From Helicobacteraceae bacterium (GTDB lineage Bacteria > Campylobacterota > Campylobacteria > Campylobacterales > Helicobacteraceae), in contig CAAFVR010000010.1 in the NCBI GenBank assembly GCA_900766555.1, forward strand, positions 9,554-73,553: a stretch of DNA of 64,000 nt, read 5' to 3'. This document shows, piece after piece, positions 27,493 to 36,788 of this stretch. The number at the start of each line of letters is the position of its first letter. The first letter of the stretch is position 1. The position numbers were made by a program, and so were the translations under genes. The notes beneath the pieces are model-generated. The model was not told where the DNA came from. It made no database searches and saw only the letters and a program-made list of their open reading frames with translations.

Positions 27493-28979
27493 AAATTCAG
27501 CTTTTGTTTTGCGAAATTTAGAGCTTCTTTTGTGATATGTTCGCCGCTAATTATTCTTGCAATTTCATTTATCCTGCCATCTTTATCTAGCTTTATGATG
27601 TTACTTTTTGTATCATCAATTTTTGACACTAAAAAATGTTCATTGCATAAACTTGGCATATGAACTTGATGAGATATTGCAAAGATCTGATAATTAGCGC
27701 TCAACCTTTTTAATATTTTGGCTACGCCCTCGCTCTCTTGGCCGCTTAAATTAGCATCTATTTCATCAAGTATTAATACGCCATCTTGTGCGCTTAGCTC
27801 TTGATTTAAACACATAATCGCGAGCCTTAAGCGGCTATATTCTCCGCTGCTTAGCTTTGATATATCTGCATTGCCAAGCAATATTTTCAAACTATCGATG
27901 CCACTTTCGCTTAAGCTTGAGCTCTCAAGCAGCACGCTTGGATTTTTGAGCTTCAATTCATTGCAAAGTGTTACAATTTTACTCATAAATTCAGAAATAA
28001 ATTGCTCTCTTATTTTTGATATTTCAGCAGCCAATATTTCTGCCTTTTGTAATGTTTCATTTTTTAACTTCAATGCTTTTGATTCATCAAAATGTATATT
28101 CTCAAAGCTTGAAAGTTCATTTTTTTGCTTTTGTAAATGTTCTAGGGCATTTTCAATTGAGATATATTTTTTATTTAAAAAAGCTAACTTTTCAAGCCGA
28201 TTTAAAATTTCTTCAGGGCTGAAATGCTCTAATTTTGCTAGCTCAAAATCCTTTGCCAAAATAGCTTCTTTTGCGCCCTCAAGCTCAATTTCAAGTGGCG
28301 AAAAATCAAGTTCTAGCGCATTAAAAGCCTCTTTTATCGCACTTGTTTTTTCAAATGCGCTTAGCGCGCCTCTTGTTAGCTCTTTTAGCTTTTCTAATCT
28401 CGATAAATTTTTTTTCAAATCTAATAAGCGCTCATATTCCCCAATTTCGGGATTTATAGCTTCTATCTCTTTGATTTCAAAGCTGGCTTTTTCTTTCAAA
28501 TCGCTTATATTTTTGCTTTTTTCAAGCAATATTTTATGCTCCTTTTGGGCCTCTAAAAAAGCATTAAATAAGCTAGCTAGATCTTCTGTCATTTTACTAA
28601 AGGCCTTATTTTTTTGACAAATTAATGCATCCATTAAGCGCAATAAATTATCACTTGATAGCTCGCTTTCATCTTTTAAGCTTATATATTTTATGGCTAG
28701 TTTTTTGAGCTCTTTTTGCGCAATTTGTGCATTATCTAAAAAATATGATCTTCTATTTTTTGACTTTATAGCTTTTATTTTTTGGCCATTTTTTAACTCT
28801 ATTAATATTTGTTCTGCGTTCATTTCTTTGAGTCCAAAAGCGCAAAGCAAATGTTGCATAAATACACTTTTGCCAGATCCGCTAGATCCGCTAAAAATGT
28901 TAAATCTTGCATCGATATTCAAATCTAAGTTACCAAAAATGGGAGAATTTGTAACTAAAATGCGCGAAATTTCAATCAT
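27489..28979 (-). CDS. recN: DNA repair protein RecN (SMC-like ATPase)
   Basis: RecN holds broken DNA ends for recombination repair. The 496-aa protein has Walker A GSSGSGKS (31-38), a central coiled coil (about 140-340), the ABC signature KLSSGEYSRLRLAIMCLN and Walker B VLILDEIDANLSG, with the H-loop FAISHQVHMPSL. The P-loop is coded by two tandem copies of AGCGGATCT (28875-28892 on the plus strand as AGATCCGCT twice). Overlaps nadK by eight bases and rqcH by four. Confidence 0.92.
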   Translation of the reverse strand: MIEISRILVTNSPIFGNLDLNIDARFNIFSGSSGSGKSVFMQHLLCAFGLKEMNAEQILIELKNGQKIKAIKSKNRRSYFLDNAQIAQKELKKLAIKYISLKDESELSSDNLLRLMDALICQKNKAFSKMTEDLASLFNAFLEAQKEHKILLEKSKNISDLKEKASFEIKEIEAINPEIGEYERLLDLKKNLSRLEKLKELTRGALSAFEKTSAIKEAFNALELDFSPLEIELEGAKEAILAKDFELAKLEHFSPEEILNRLEKLAFLNKKYISIENALEHLQKQKNELSSFENIHFDESKALKLKNETLQKAEILAAEISKIREQFISEFMSKIVTLCNELKLKNPSVLLESSSLSESGIDSLKILLGNADISKLSSGEYSRLRLAIMCLNQELSAQDGVLILDEIDANLSGQESEGVAKILKRLSANYQIFAISHQVHMPSLCNEHFLVSKIDDTKSNIIKLDKDGRINEIARIISGEHITKEALNFAKQKLNL

Positions 28980-29865
28980 TTTGCCCCCAGTTGAATTTCT
29001 CTTTTAACACTTTAAAAAAGCTACGTTTTTTACTCTGTATCAACAATGCTCGCGTTTTAGCAGGTCGAATTTTTATTTTAGTCATCGGATCTAGCGGGAT
29101 ATTTTCTTGCCCATCGATTATTAAAATGCCATTTGATTTAACGCTAAAAGTGAGCTCAGAATTTGGTACGACCATCGGACGCTGCGTTAGCGTATGCGCT
29201 GCAACTGGCGTTAATATTATGTTATCGCAGAGCGGATAGACGATTGGCCCGCCAGCGGAGATATTATAAGCCGTAGATCCAGTTGGCGTTGATATTATTA
29301 AAGAATCCGCGATATAAGTGTTAAATTTTTGCCCATTTATGCAGGAATGTATGCTTGAAATGCGCCCTAGCACGTCATCTTTGCTTATTAGAAATTCATT
29401 TATCGCATATTTTTTGATATTTTTGTTATTTATTTTGACGCTCGCTTCAAGCATCATATGAGAGTCAATTACATAATTTTGCTCTTTTAAATCCAGCGCG
29501 AACTCACCAATTTGCGCGGGATTTATCGAGGTCAAAAAGCCAAGCTTCCCTAAATTTATGCCAAAAACGGGCAATTTGCTTTTGTGAATTTTACGTATTA
29601 ATGAAATTAGCGTGCCATCCCCGCCAAGGCTAGCAAATGCATCCACAGAATGTATCAGATCTGATAACTTTGCACTTTTGAAACTTTTTGCGTCGCTTAG
29701 ATTTTTTAGGCTATTTTCTTCTACTATTATTTCTATTCCAACATCGCTAAATGCGCCTCTAGCTAATATTAACGCATGTTTTAGCTCATCTATTTTGGAT
29801 CTATCATTATCTAGCACGGGGCGGAGCACTATGCCAATTTTTCTAATTTTTTTAATTGCGCTCAT
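28972..29865 (-). CDS. nadK: NAD kinase
   Basis: Phosphorylates NAD to NADP. The 297-aa protein has the catalytic GGDGT (81-85), the NGQ-type region, SLIISTPTGSTAYNISAGGPIV and PICAHTL-like VAAHTLTQRPMVVPN block. ATG 29865 is selected over a codon 13 residues upstream because it overlaps the pflA-like stop by four bases (ATGA) and because the extension is not family-like. Confidence 0.95.
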   Translation of the reverse strand: MSAIKKIRKIGIVLRPVLDNDRSKIDELKHALILARGAFSDVGIEIIVEENSLKNLSDAKSFKSAKLSDLIHSVDAFASLGGDGTLISLIRKIHKSKLPVFGINLGKLGFLTSINPAQIGEFALDLKEQNYVIDSHMMLEASVKINNKNIKKYAINEFLISKDDVLGRISSIHSCINGQKFNTYIADSLIISTPTGSTAYNISAGGPIVYPLCDNIILTPVAAHTLTQRPMVVPNSELTFSVKSNGILIIDGQENIPLDPMTKIKIRPAKTRALLIQSKKRSFFKVLKEKFNWGQND

Positions 29866-32384
29866 TTTAATAGCTCTAGATTTTGTACACAGAGCGTTTT
29901 CCAAGGCGAAGTTTCATCTATTGTAACGCAGGCTTCAAAATGCGTTTTTGCCTCATTATTTTGCTTCAAACTTAGCGCTAGGCTGCCTTGCAAATACAGC
30001 GCTTTTTGCTTCTCTTGTGAATTTAATTTATCTAAATCAATGCTATTTGCAGCCTCATAAGCTTGGCTCAAATTATCTTCATTTTTTAGCGCATCAATTA
30101 GCTGAAAATTCGCAAATGGCATATATTCATAAATATTATATTTATCTTGCAGATCTAGTAAATTTTTGGCAAATATTTCTTTTTGTTTATTATCAATCAC
30201 GGCATTTTGCTCAAGCATTTTTCCATAAACATTAATCATGCGCTTGTCATCTTTGAATTCATCAAATAACTTTGCATAAGTTTCTTGCAATGAATTTGAG
30301 ACATCCTGCCCGCTAATTTTGAGCCCCAAAAGCGCATCCATCTCGCTAAATAAAATATCTTTATAATTTGAATTTTGGGCAGCAAGCGCATTTAGCGTTG
30401 AGATATCAATCAAGGCCTGTTTATAATTATGAAGTGCAGCATTATTCTTACTAGATCTGTATAGCCACTCAAGATATTTTGGATTTGTCACATCTTTTTT
30501 AAGATCATCTAGATCTGGGATTAAATGTTTGGCTATGTCATATAAGCGCCCATCAAATAGGCAATCAAAGGCTAGGATTTTGTCTTTTATCTCGCCAAAG
30601 CTAGCCATTTGTGCGGCATTTGAGGCGATAACTTGGCATGTATTTGCGCGCAAAGTGACACTTTTAATCGCATCATCATTGTAATAATCCGTGGCTTTAT
30701 TTATGAGCCCAGCATGCGCGCTATCAATTAAGCTTTGGCTTATCTTATTTTTTAGCGTTATCACATCTTCGAATTTACCAATGCTTAGTTCTAACTTGGC
30801 CTTTTGATCTAGCGCTTTTTGTGCGATTTCTGTATTTGGATATTTTGAGATCAGATAATTATAATGTTCAATTTTCTTTTCATCACTTGTGTTAATGTCA
30901 AAAAGCAGCGCATCATCGCGCGCGATCACTACTTTGGATCTAGTCTTTTGTGAGCCATATATTTCTAGAAATTCGTTATTTGCGTTATGTGCCTTTTCAA
31001 ATTGTTTATCTTTCTCGTATATTTCGCCAAGTTTAAATGTCGCAAATTCATGGATTGGATCATTTTTTTGCGCATCCCTCATGGCTAGATCCGCTATTTT
31101 GGCGGCATCTTTATAAAGGCCATTGTCAATTAAGAGATTTATAAAATCCTCAGTTTTTTTGTCATTATCTACTAGATATTTTGACTTCGCGCCTACTATT
31201 TTGTCAACTAGATCTGATACTCTAGCATTTGCATTTGTATCAGCTTTATTTTTAGCCTCAATAGTTGCCCAATTTAGCGCGATTTCAACGGCACTATCAA
31301 TTGTTTTGGCATCTTCTAAGCTTTGAGAAAATTTATTTCTAGCGCCTGAAATGTCATTTCTTTTGGCATCTTTTAGCGCTAATTGCATGCGAGCAAGCGG
31401 CGAGAATACATCATTTTCATATTCGCTCAAAAGGCGCCGATACAAATGCTCGCTTTGCGTTGGCAAAGATAGCGCATCTTGCATTTGCGCACTTAGATAT
31501 ATGACCTCGCTTGCTCTGTCATTTCTGGCATATTTTATGAGCCAAGATTTGGCTAGATTTAATGCTTCTTGGTTATAGCCCAAATTTTTTAGCGCTTTTA
31601 TTTGGATGTATTGCAAATCATCTTCAAAAATGGAATTTGGATATTCCTTTAGCGTTTGGCTAGCAATTTGTATAGCTAGCGCGAAATTCTTTTTATCAAG
31701 TTCTAGCTTTGCTTTTTGATAATCTTCATAATCTTTTGATGAGACTTCAGCAAGCGGCAGGAAATTTGCGCCCAAATTTGGCATGAAATCGTTATTTTGA
31801 GGCAAAATTATCGGGAAATTTATTGCTAGATCCGATCTTTTAACATCTTTTGACAAAAACGGCAGCTCATCTATGTAACTTATGATCTGAAAACTGCGCG
31901 AAGTTATCGGCACTTTGGCATTATAGGTTTTATCTTTTGAATCAATCGGAGTTATATTTGTTTTGACAGCCGGATCATAATCTAGAAAAACGCCATCTTT
32001 TATATTATCTTGAATCAAAAAGAGCTTTTGATGCGCCTTTTTGCCATCTTTTTCTTTAAAGCGTTGCTGTATATGCAATATAAATTGCTTATTTTTCACC
32101 TCATGCGATATCTGAAAAAAGCTGCTCTCAAATGGCAAAAAGCCCTCTTTTGGCGGCGTTTTAATGATGCATCTTATATCTTCATCATCAATTGTTTTAA
32201 ACTCGTGTTCGCATAAAAATGGCTCATCATTTTTGAGTGTCAAAATGCCAAAAGATTCTTTTGCCTTGCCGACTTGGAAATCTAGCTCAAGTGCAATGCT
32301 AGATCCGATAAAAGCGACAAAAGCGATAGATCCGATAAATAGAGCAATGCGTCGATTTAAACGAAAATAATTTTTATGCTTCAT
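29862..32384 (-). CDS. pflA: Large periplasmic TPR-rich protein, PflA-like (flagellar motor scaffold)
   Basis: An 840-aa protein with an N-terminal basic segment and hydrophobic anchor (about 12-32), then a beta-rich domain with FGILTLKNDEPFLCEHEF and two cysteines (54 and 67 region), then helical repeats of TPR type from about residue 225 to the end. This architecture and length suit PflA, which in C. jejuni and H. pylori helps position stators around the flagellar motor. No flagellar gene is adjacent, so the name rests on architecture and impression of similarity; another envelope TPR protein is possible. Overlaps folD and nadK by four bases each. Confidence 0.6.
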   Translation of the reverse strand: MKHKNYFRLNRRIALFIGSIAFVAFIGSSIALELDFQVGKAKESFGILTLKNDEPFLCEHEFKTIDDEDIRCIIKTPPKEGFLPFESSFFQISHEVKNKQFILHIQQRFKEKDGKKAHQKLFLIQDNIKDGVFLDYDPAVKTNITPIDSKDKTYNAKVPITSRSFQIISYIDELPFLSKDVKRSDLAINFPIILPQNNDFMPNLGANFLPLAEVSSKDYEDYQKAKLELDKKNFALAIQIASQTLKEYPNSIFEDDLQYIQIKALKNLGYNQEALNLAKSWLIKYARNDRASEVIYLSAQMQDALSLPTQSEHLYRRLLSEYENDVFSPLARMQLALKDAKRNDISGARNKFSQSLEDAKTIDSAVEIALNWATIEAKNKADTNANARVSDLVDKIVGAKSKYLVDNDKKTEDFINLLIDNGLYKDAAKIADLAMRDAQKNDPIHEFATFKLGEIYEKDKQFEKAHNANNEFLEIYGSQKTRSKVVIARDDALLFDINTSDEKKIEHYNYLISKYPNTEIAQKALDQKAKLELSIGKFEDVITLKNKISQSLIDSAHAGLINKATDYYNDDAIKSVTLRANTCQVIASNAAQMASFGEIKDKILAFDCLFDGRLYDIAKHLIPDLDDLKKDVTNPKYLEWLYRSSKNNAALHNYKQALIDISTLNALAAQNSNYKDILFSEMDALLGLKISGQDVSNSLQETYAKLFDEFKDDKRMINVYGKMLEQNAVIDNKQKEIFAKNLLDLQDKYNIYEYMPFANFQLIDALKNEDNLSQAYEAANSIDLDKLNSQEKQKALYLQGSLALSLKQNNEAKTHFEACVTIDETSPWKTLCVQNLELLK

Positions 32385-33280
32385 TGCGGATCTTTGCTTG
32401 CAATTTTTATTAGATTTTGCAAAAGGCAGCTAATTGTCATGGGCCCAACACCGCCTGGCACTGGCGTATAAAAACTTGATTTTTCATATGCTTTTTCGCT
32501 CACATCACCTACTAATCTGCCGTCTTTCAAGCGGTTATTTCCAATGTCAATTATAACAGTTTGGGGCTTTATCATTTCTGGCTTTATTAAATTTGCAACA
32601 CCTACTCCAACGCATAAAATATCAGCCTGCAAGGTAAAAAGAGAGAGATCTTTTGTATGAATATGGCAAATACTAGGCGTTGCGCCCTCATGCAAAAATA
32701 GCGCTAAAAGCGGCTTACCAATGATATTTGAGGCGCCAACTATCGTTACATTTTGGCCTTTTATTTTTATTTTATAATGCTTCAAAAGGGCTATAACTCC
32801 AAGCGGAGTAGCGCTAACTAATGCATCAAGTCCAACTTGCATGCGCCCGATATTATAAGGATGGAAGCCATCTACATCTTTATTTGGGGAAATTTTTTCT
32901 AGGATTTTTTGCGCATTTAACGGATCTGGGAGCGGGAGCTGGATTAATATGCCATGTATATTTTTATCTGCATTTAATTCATCAATTTTGCGCTCTAGAT
33001 CCGCTTGAGTTATAGAATTTTTCTCTATTTTAAGCGTTTTTATTCCGCATCTATGCGAGGCTTTTATTTTCATATTTACATAAGTGTGACTATTTGGATC
33101 ATTTCCTATTAATATGACAGCCAGTGTCGGGAAAATGCCCCTTTTTTGCAGCTCAAGCACTTTTAATTTTAGATCTAGCTCGATATTTTGGGCTAATTTT
33201 TTACCATCTAATATTTTTGGCCCGGACTCTGAAATTCGCGAAGTCGCCGGGTTTTTTGGAGCGACTGTAATGTTTTGCAA
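32381..33280 (-). CDS. folD: Bifunctional methylenetetrahydrofolate dehydrogenase/cyclohydrolase
   Basis: Interconverts one-carbon folates. The 299-aa protein has the FolD core: ILDGKKLAQNI, the YVNMKIKASHRCGI catalytic lysine/tyrosine region, GILIQLPLP, the KDVDGFHPYNIG block and the C-terminal PVPGGVGPMTISCLLQN. The only start with a ribosome site is TTG 33280 (AAGGAG five bases upstream), giving about 22 residues (MQNITVAPKNPATSRISESG) before the usual N-terminus, an unusual extension. folD next to lepB is the C. jejuni order as I recall. Confidence 0.95.
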   Translation of the reverse strand: MQNITVAPKNPATSRISESGPKILDGKKLAQNIELDLKLKVLELQKRGIFPTLAVILIGNDPNSHTYVNMKIKASHRCGIKTLKIEKNSITQADLERKIDELNADKNIHGILIQLPLPDPLNAQKILEKISPNKDVDGFHPYNIGRMQVGLDALVSATPLGVIALLKHYKIKIKGQNVTIVGASNIIGKPLLALFLHEGATPSICHIHTKDLSLFTLQADILCVGVGVANLIKPEMIKPQTVIIDIGNNRLKDGRLVGDVSEKAYEKSSFYTPVPGGVGPMTISCLLQNLIKIASKDPQ

Positions 33281-33333
33281 GTTCGCTCCTTTAGAAATTA
33301 GTTTTAATTATAATACGCTTTTTGGAGGGCGCT

Positions 33334-33693
33334 TTGCGCATCTTGGCTTTTTTGTTACTTTTTGGGCTGCTTTTTGGGGATGATGATTTTTTAACCATTG
33401 AAGAATACGGCAAAGAGCTTTATGCCAATCCGCGCGGCATTTCATGCAAAGCATGTCACGGAGATACTGGCGAGGGCAAAATAATTTCAACATATACAGA
33501 TAAAAATGGCAAAACGAGGATTTTGCAAACAAAAAGTATAAAAGATCTAGATTTTCGCGCCTTTAAAGCTAGATTAAAGCGTCAAAAAAGTTCTGGCTTT
33601 ATGCCAATTTATTATTTGCGCGATTCAGAAATTGCAGCAATATATCATTTCATAAATAAAAGCAAAGATAAGCAAGAGGGCGCAACAAAATAG
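33334..33693 (+). CDS. Small periplasmic monoheme c-type cytochrome-like protein
   Basis: A 119-aa protein with an N-terminal signal peptide (MRILAFLLLFGLLFG) and one heme-binding CKACH at residues 38-42; the C-terminal SGFMPIYYLRDSEIAAIYHF places a possible axial methionine. Start TTG 33334 has GGAGG five bases before it, better than the TTG 33322 inside that ribosome site. Its electron-transfer partner is unknown. It is divergent from folD and upstream of lepB. Confidence 0.82.
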   Translation: MRILAFLLLFGLLFGDDDFLTIEEYGKELYANPRGISCKACHGDTGEGKIISTYTDKNGKTRILQTKSIKDLDFRAFKARLKRQKSSGFMPIYYLRDSEIAAIYHFINKSKDKQEGATK

Positions 33694-33744
33694 GTGGCAT
33701 AGGTTTGGGTATTATTTTATTTTCATATTCATAATGGAGTTTAT

Positions 33745-34653
33745 ATGATAGGTCGCATATTACGCAAGGCATATCTTTTTTCAACATCGTGGCTTGGCGG
33801 ATTTGCGATTGTAATTTTTATCATGTTTTTTATAGGGCAGGGCTTTTTTATCCCAAGCCGCAGCATGGTTGGCAGTCTTTATGAGGGGGATGTGCTAGTT
33901 GTTAAAAAATATAGCTATGGCATACCGCTTCCGCGCTTGCCTTGGGTTAATAGTGTGATATTGCCGGATTTTTTTAATAATGGACATTTGATTGATGGGC
34001 CGCGCCCAAAGCATGGCGATATCGTGGTTTTTATACCGCCAATTCAAAATGATAATTTCGTAAAACGCATGTTTGCAAAAAATGGAGACGAAGTAATATT
34101 TTCAAAAGATGGATTATATTTGCATTTAAAAGAGGGCGATTTGGCCACGCGTGAATTTGCCAAAAATGCTAAAACGCTTGAATTTGGCGGCAAAATCTTT
34201 GTGCTAAATCCATATGAGGAAAAATATCCTGGCGTGCATTATGCTTATGATAATCGCTTATTTTATTATTTTGCGAGTCTTGCGCGTGATTCGTCAAATT
34301 ATAAAACAGATGAGAGCGGAAATACAACAATTTCTGGCATTTCAATGGATCCAATAAATCTAAATGGCGAGATAGCTTTTTATAAACAAATCCCAGAAGA
34401 TGAATATTTCATGATTGGCGATAATCGCGACAATAGCGATGATAGCCGCACTTGGGGCCCTGTGAAATACGCAAATATCGTGGGCAAGCCCTTGGCTGTG
34501 ATATTTAGCATTTCGTTAAATAATTCCAAAGAAACAAATGCACCAACTAATCCGAGCGCTAGATTTGTGCCAAGATGGGATAGGACTTTTAAATTTATCG
34601 AGAATCTAAAGGTAATTGTGCCTAGATCCGAAGTAGCGCAGAGTCCATTATGA
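33745..34653 (+). CDS. lepB: Signal peptidase I
   Basis: Cleaves Sec/Tat signal peptides. The 302-aa protein has an N-terminal membrane helix (about 18-34), the Ser40 nucleophile in IPSRSM (usual form PSGSM), the general base Lys105 in NFVKRMFAKNGD, and the C-terminal box GDNRDNSDDSRTWGPV. A GGAG sequence precedes ATG 33745. It overlaps rpiB by four bases (ATGA). Confidence 0.95.
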   Translation: MIGRILRKAYLFSTSWLGGFAIVIFIMFFIGQGFFIPSRSMVGSLYEGDVLVVKKYSYGIPLPRLPWVNSVILPDFFNNGHLIDGPRPKHGDIVVFIPPIQNDNFVKRMFAKNGDEVIFSKDGLYLHLKEGDLATREFAKNAKTLEFGGKIFVLNPYEEKYPGVHYAYDNRLFYYFASLARDSSNYKTDESGNTTISGISMDPINLNGEIAFYKQIPEDEYFMIGDNRDNSDDSRTWGPVKYANIVGKPLAVIFSISLNNSKETNAPTNPSARFVPRWDRTFKFIENLKVIVPRSEVAQSPL

Positions 34654-35177
34654 TTAATACAAAAAGGCATGTATTTTTGGGCACGGATCACGCGGGGGTC
34701 GCGCTTTTAAAAATATTACAGCAAGATCTTATAAAGCGTGGTTTTAATACAACTGGCTTTTATCCAAGCCCTAGTCAAATAATTGAAGTTACAAATGATT
34801 CTTTGGGTTTGGTTGAAATGCCAGATAATGTGAGCTCAAATTGCGATTATCCAGATATGTCAAATGCGCTATGCAAGGCAATGAAGCGCGAGCTAGATCT
34901 AAATGGTGCAAATAAGCCGCTTGGGGTGCTCGTTTGCGGATCTGGCATTGGAATTTCTATTGCCGCAAATCGTTATCCTTATATCCGCGCCGCGCTCTGT
35001 CATAGCCCATTAATGGCGCGTTTATCAAGGATGCATAATAATTCAAATGTACTAGCTCTTGGCGCTAGATTTTGCACGCCTTTTGTGGCGCTAGAAATGT
35101 TAAAGGAATTTATAGCAGCTGATTTTGAATTCGGCAGGCATGAAAGCCGGGTTAAAAAATTGGATAAAGATGTTTGA
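34650..35177 (+). CDS. rpiB: Ribose-5-phosphate isomerase B
   Basis: Interconverts ribose-5-P and ribulose-5-P. The 175-aa protein has the RpiB/LacAB pattern: LGTDHAGVALL, the CDYPDMSNAL segment, GVLVCGSGIGISIAANRYP (catalytic Cys) and RMHNNSNVLALGARF. It is longer than the ~150-aa family norm by an insertion near residues 30-60. Coupled to lepB (ATGA overlap) and to the next gene (8-base overlap). Confidence 0.93.
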   Translation: MINTKRHVFLGTDHAGVALLKILQQDLIKRGFNTTGFYPSPSQIIEVTNDSLGLVEMPDNVSSNCDYPDMSNALCKAMKRELDLNGANKPLGVLVCGSGIGISIAANRYPYIRAALCHSPLMARLSRMHNNSNVLALGARFCTPFVALEMLKEFIAADFEFGRHESRVKKLDKDV

Positions 35178-35514
35178 TAATATTTTTGCAAGTTGGCTGA
35201 TTTATACCATTGTGATTTTGGCGCTGCTTTATGCGCTGCTTCGGGCATTTTTTTATAAATCATTGGCGCAAAAAGAGCAAAAAGAACTCGATGCGCTCAA
35301 ACTAACATTGCAAGAGAGCGAAATTTTGATCAAAAAGCAGCAATTGCAACTAAATCGAGGCGATGGACATATCGAGATTTTGACACTTGAGCTAAATGCA
35401 TTAAAAAATGATCTAAAAACCACAAAGGCCAAAAATACGCAATTGCGCCTTGAGATAGATCGCTACAAAGCTAGAATCAAAGATTTAGAGCAAAAGCTTG
35501 AGGCATTACTATGA
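35170..35514 (+). CDS. Membrane-anchored coiled-coil protein of unknown function
   Basis: A 114-aa protein: one transmembrane helix (about 9-29) then a charged heptad-patterned coiled coil to the end, facing the cytoplasm if the N-terminus is outside. No recognisable family. ATG 35170 overlaps the rpiB stop; a longer reading from 35125 would sit within rpiB with no ribosome site. Its last bases overlap the apt start, so it lies in the lepB-rpiB-x-apt operon. Confidence 0.7.
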   Translation: MFDNIFASWLIYTIVILALLYALLRAFFYKSLAQKEQKELDALKLTLQESEILIKKQQLQLNRGDGHIEILTLELNALKNDLKTTKAKNTQLRLEIDRYKARIKDLEQKLEALL

Positions 35515-36068
35515 ATAATTTAATGAATAATCTAACAAAAGAGCTAAGAAGCGCGATAAGAGAAGTGCCAGATTTCCCAAAAGAGGGCATTTTATTTCTA
35601 GATATCACGACATTTTTAAATACGCCACTTTTTGCTAAAACGATTGATTTTTTGGCGCATCGCTACAAGGATTTTGAGCTTGATTATATTTGCGGGGTGG
35701 AATCAAGAGGCTTTATCTTTGGATCCGCACTAGCTTATGCGCTAAAAATTGGTTTTGTGCCTATACGCAAGCCCAAAAAATTACCATCAAAAATTTTTAT
35801 TGAAGATTATGATTTAGAATATGGAAAAGATAGCTTGGCAATCCACGAAGATGCCTTTGCGCCAGGGTCTAAGGATCCAAAAGTGTTGTTACCAAAAGTG
35901 TTGTTAATTGATGATTTAATAGCAACTGGTGGATCCGCACTAGCGAGCGAGAGGCTGATAAAACGTGCGAGCGGAAGCATAGTTGAGGCTTGTTTTTTAA
36001 TTGAATTGATGGAATTTAAGGGCAGAGATAGGCTAGATTCTAGGACTTTTAGCCTACTTCAGATCTAG
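35511..36068 (+). CDS. apt: Adenine phosphoribosyltransferase
   Basis: Salvages adenine to AMP with PRPP. The 185-aa protein shows IREVPDFPKEGILFLDIT, the VESRGFIFGSALAY loop and the PRPP motif VLLIDDLIATGGSALAS. ATG 35511 overlaps the previous stop (ATGA); a second in-frame ATG at 35523 is equally possible. apt-dedA-pepA-ychF matches the C. jejuni order as I recall. Confidence 0.95.
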   Translation: MNNLMNNLTKELRSAIREVPDFPKEGILFLDITTFLNTPLFAKTIDFLAHRYKDFELDYICGVESRGFIFGSALAYALKIGFVPIRKPKKLPSKIFIEDYDLEYGKDSLAIHEDAFAPGSKDPKVLLPKVLLIDDLIATGGSALASERLIKRASGSIVEACFLIELMEFKGRDRLDSRTFSLLQI

Positions 36069-36097
36069 GAATAATTTAGGAACGGAGCGATGGCAAA

Positions 36098-36769
36098 ATG
36101 AAGAAGTGGCTAATCCCATTAGTTGTGTTGCTTGTTATTATTGCTGGCGGTTATGTATTTTTATCTAGATCTGGCTTTTCGATTGAGGGCAGCATCATCG
36201 CGCTATGGAATAAATATGTATCCACTTGGGGCTATGTCATTTTGTTTGGTTGGAGCATTTTAGAGGGCGAGCTTGGGCTCATATTTGCTGGCATCGCATC
36301 TCATACGGGACATATGAATGTTTGGCTATCAATATTTGTAGCGGGGCTTGGCGGCTTTGTGGGAGATCAGATCTATTTTTATATCGGGCGCTTAAATAAG
36401 GCCAAATTGCAAAAGCAGCTAGGTTCGCAGCGCCGCAAATTCGCACTAGCGCATGTGTTATTGCAAAAATATGGCTGGGGCATTATTTTTATCCAGCGTT
36501 ACATGTATGGGATGCGCACGATAATTCCAATTAGCATTGGTTTGACGCGTTATTCGGCATTAAAATTTGCTATTATTAACCTCATATCTGCTTGGATTTG
36601 GGCGGCTATTACGATTATTTTGGCTTGGATTTTTGGCGAAGAAATTTTAGAAGCGCTGAAGTTTTTTAAACGCCATCCGTATGTTGTGATAATCCTTGTA
36701 TTGATATTCCTAGGTGTAGTTATATGGTATTTCAAAACCAAGACGCAAAAAGTTAAAGATAAGAGTTAA
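36098..36769 (+). CDS. DedA-family membrane protein
   Basis: A 223-aa inner-membrane protein of the DedA/SNARE-associated family, linked in other bacteria to phospholipid recycling and proton-motive-force maintenance. Visible: N-terminal helix (about 5-22), the ILEGELGLIFAG membrane re-entrant motif, GGFVGDQIYFYIGR (family signature with acidic and arginine residues), and IFIQRYMYGMRTIIPISIG. Exact substrate unknown. Confidence 0.85.
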   Translation: MKKWLIPLVVLLVIIAGGYVFLSRSGFSIEGSIIALWNKYVSTWGYVILFGWSILEGELGLIFAGIASHTGHMNVWLSIFVAGLGGFVGDQIYFYIGRLNKAKLQKQLGSQRRKFALAHVLLQKYGWGIIFIQRYMYGMRTIIPISIGLTRYSALKFAIINLISAWIWAAITIILAWIFGEEILEALKFFKRHPYVVIILVLIFLGVVIWYFKTKTQKVKDKS

Positions 36770-36788
36770 AAGTTAATAAAGGAACGCT

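Noticed and set aside
25700..28860. 3.1-kb stretch with no CGGATCT, taken as a foreign insert
   Set aside because: With one copy per 0.8 kb a gap of this size is expected about once in such a window, and rqcH and recN are ordinary core genes.
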